Source: Deltaproteobacteria bacterium
Lineage (GTDB): Bacteria > Myxococcota_A > UBA796 > SXON01
Direction of reading: 5' to 3'
Assembly (NCBI GenBank): GCA_014191855.1
Contig: BJHF01000006.1
Location: 1 to 64,000, forward strand
DNA length: 64,000 nucleotides
Positions 62,480 to 64,000 of the stretch are shown piece by piece; within the stretch, counting starts at the first letter, position 1, and the number at the start of each line of letters is the position of its first letter. Made by a program: the position numbers and the translations under genes. Under the pieces are notes generated by a model. That model saw only the letters and a program-made list of their open reading frames with translations. It ran no database searches and was not told the origin of the DNA.

Positions 62480-64000
62480 GGTGCGGGCTCCGGGATCGGC
62501 AGAACCTCGCCGCGAGGGGGCTCCGCTGGCGTAGGCGGCGCGGCGTCCGGGCCACCCGTCGCCACCCAATCGTCGTAGCCAGCCTCGATCGCATCGGCGA
62601 GACCTTGCCCCACGAGGTCCTGACCTGCGGCGCTGAGGTGGAGCAGGTCTGTCCACGCGAGGGGCGGCTTCCGTTTGCCCCAGGCCACGATGGCGCCCTC
62701 TCCGCCCATCGCCTCGAAGGCGTTCCAGAACGCACACCCGGCCTCAGCCGCCACTTTTTGTTGAACAGCGACCTGCCGCTTCACCGCGGGCTTCGTCATT
62801 GGCGTACCCCCTTCGCGCGTGCCCTGGTCGAGCGGCGTCACGATGAGGCAGCCGGCGTTGGGGGCGCCCGACCGCAGGAGATCAACGGCGGCGCGGTAGT
62901 ACGGGGCATATTCGTGACCGTCGCCGCGCTGCAACACGGGGATCCCCAGCTCGTTCCCGCCAAGCTGGATGACGATGAGCTCGGGGCGGCGCCTCTCCAC
63001 TTGCGAGGCCAGGTGGGCCTTGTTGAAGTAGTTGAACGACCGGCTGCCAACGCCGACGACGCCGAGCGCATCCCACACCACGCCTGGGCCCGCCGTCTCC
63101 ATGACCACCCCGTAAAATGGTACCGGACCGCCGGAGGCGCCAAACGCGATCTTGGAGTATCCCTCTCCTACATCCGAGACTAGCCGGGTGTCCGCCCGAG
63201 CGTCGGCGTCGGCGGCGGCGCCCCCGACCGATGCCCCGTCGAGGTTTGCCCAGAAGGCGCCATGGCCCGGCCCAACCTGGTACCACAGCTCGAAGTGGGT
63301 GAGCGTCCCCGACGAGATCTTCGCCCCCTTGGCCCCGGTAATCGTGAGCGACCCGTCGGGCGGCGCGGTGCTCACCACGCCGCCGTAGCCATAGCGCCCA
63401 TTCCCGCCGCCGAGCAGGATGGACTTGGTCTCCCACTCCCCGGTTCGCTTCGTGCCGAGGTCCGGACGAGCGCTCCAGCGAGGATCGAGGCCGGCATCCA
63501 CCCATCCGGGGCCGCCGTCGCCAAAGCGGGCCTGGAGGCGGCGGCGCACGGTGCCGGTGATGCCGTCGGCCGCGATGGTGGAGTCGCCATAGTGGGCGGC
63601 CCGGGCGAGGCCGGTGCCGCGCGAAAGGGCTTGGTAGAAAGGGATCATGCCGCGGTGGTCGGCGTCGATCAGCGGGGTGGGGACGGCGGGGGCGCGGGTG
63701 GGTAGGGAGGTCGGCGCGGCGGCGCTCGGGGCCGCGGTCGCCACGGGGTCCGCGGGAGCAGCGTCACCCGGGTTGGAGGGGCCTACCGCGGCCTCTTGCG
63801 TGGGGACCGCTTCCGGTTCGGGCTCGACCTCCGCCGCCACGACGAGCCCGGTACGTTCATCCTCGACGACGCGCGGCGTGCCTTTGGGAGCGAGCACGCG
63901 CCACAGCGGCGGGGGGCTCCCGCTTCGCCACGGGGCGGCCTCGGCCACGACGAGGAGCAGCGGCGGAGGTTCGATGTACCCTTCTTCGGCGCGGCGTTTC
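62476..64000 (-). CDS. SGNH/GDSL hydrolase 2 (5' end outside window)
   Basis: The frame is open to the right edge, so the N-terminus is missing; 508 codons are visible. The core has ARAAHYGDSTIAADGITGTVRRRLQARFGD (block I GDS), LIVIQLGGNELGIP (block III) and DLLHLSAAGQDLVG (Asp-His). A Pro/Ala-rich low-complexity stretch precedes the core. It is organised like its downstream neighbour and translationally coupled to it (ATGA). The pair probably modifies acyl groups on a surface polymer. Confidence 0.78.
   Translation of the reverse strand, partial: KRRAEEGYIEPPPLLLVVAEAAPWRSGSPPPLWRVLAPKGTPRVVEDERTGLVVAAEVEPEPEAVPTQEAAVGPSNPGDAAPADPVATAAPSAAAPTSLPTRAPAVPTPLIDADHRGMIPFYQALSRGTGLARAAHYGDSTIAADGITGTVRRRLQARFGDGGPGWVDAGLDPRWSARPDLGTKRTGEWETKSILLGGGNGRYGYGGVVSTAPPDGSLTITGAKGAKISSGTLTHFELWYQVGPGHGAFWANLDGASVGGAAADADARADTRLVSDVGEGYSKIAFGASGGPVPFYGVVMETAGPGVVWDALGVVGVGSRSFNYFNKAHLASQVERRRPELIVIQLGGNELGIPVLQRGDGHEYAPYYRAAVDLLRSGAPNAGCLIVTPLDQGTREGGTPMTKPAVKRQVAVQQKVAAEAGCAFWNAFEAMGGEGAIVAWGKRKPPLAWTDLLHLSAAGQDLVGQGLADAIEAGYDDWVATGGPDAAPPTPAEPPRGEVLPIPEPAP

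Overview
The window is about 70% G+C and densely coded on both strands. It looks like a chromosomal segment from a Myxococcota-type (former Deltaproteobacteria) bacterium. The signs are many Asp-rich lipoproteins with MopE-type Ca/Cu-binding motifs, FG-GAP and RCC1-like propellers, a MYXO-CTERM-like tail, Hanks-type kinases with long Pro/Ala linkers, a DUF2330 protein and futalosine-type menaquinone genes. I saw no rRNA, tRNA, CRISPR array, transposase or phage gene, so this reads as core plus lineage-specific chromosome rather than a mobile island.

Layout. 1-653 is the 3' end of acnB. 793-5701 holds three same-strand surface lipoproteins, two of them paralogues. 5772-6055 is a 51-bp tandem array. 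6241-8721 is a Ser/Thr kinase with a partner envelope protein. 8915-14540 holds a thioredoxin-rhodanese fusion, a GMC oxidoreductase with its small subunit, a DUF2330 protein, a lipoprotein and a DMT transporter. 14591-19028 holds a large MopE-repeat protein, a PhyH-type dioxygenase and a lipoprotein. 19087-26524 is a tight eight-gene minus-strand menaquinone operon (polyprenyl synthase, ubiE/menG, ubiX, mqnE, an mqnA fusion, an amidohydrolase that is probably mqnX, ubiA/mqnP, and a barrel-like protein), with a divergent GbsR/MarR-like regulator and an 18-bp operator-like palindrome. 27269-32511 holds secreted proteins, a GNAT acetyltransferase and an aspartic protease. 32591-41657 holds an exonuclease, purF, a propeller protein, a membrane pseudokinase, an IMPase, a lid-less Hsp70 with a J-protein, moaC and small proteins. 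41683-50468 holds a radical SAM protein, OsmC/rhodanese/ArsR genes, FG-GAP lipoproteins and an ECF sigma/FecR pair. 50593-64000 holds pepF, speA, a membrane glycosyltransferase-like protein, a PLP-enzyme/small-subunit fusion with a second GMC oxidoreductase, a CDGSH protein and two SGNH hydrolases.

Three points stand out. First, mqnA is fused in frame to a full-length MqnC-like domain that has lost all three cysteines of the radical SAM cluster. Second, at least eight intergenic sites carry one ~51-nt element with GCGA...TCGC tips, a core close to ACCGGGCC, and inner arms that differ between copies but stay complementary; the 51-bp array may be a tandem form of it. Third, many lipoproteins have uncharged signal peptides of only 6-12 residues, and several genes have a -10 hexamer 6-8 nt before the start codon, which suggests leaderless transcripts.
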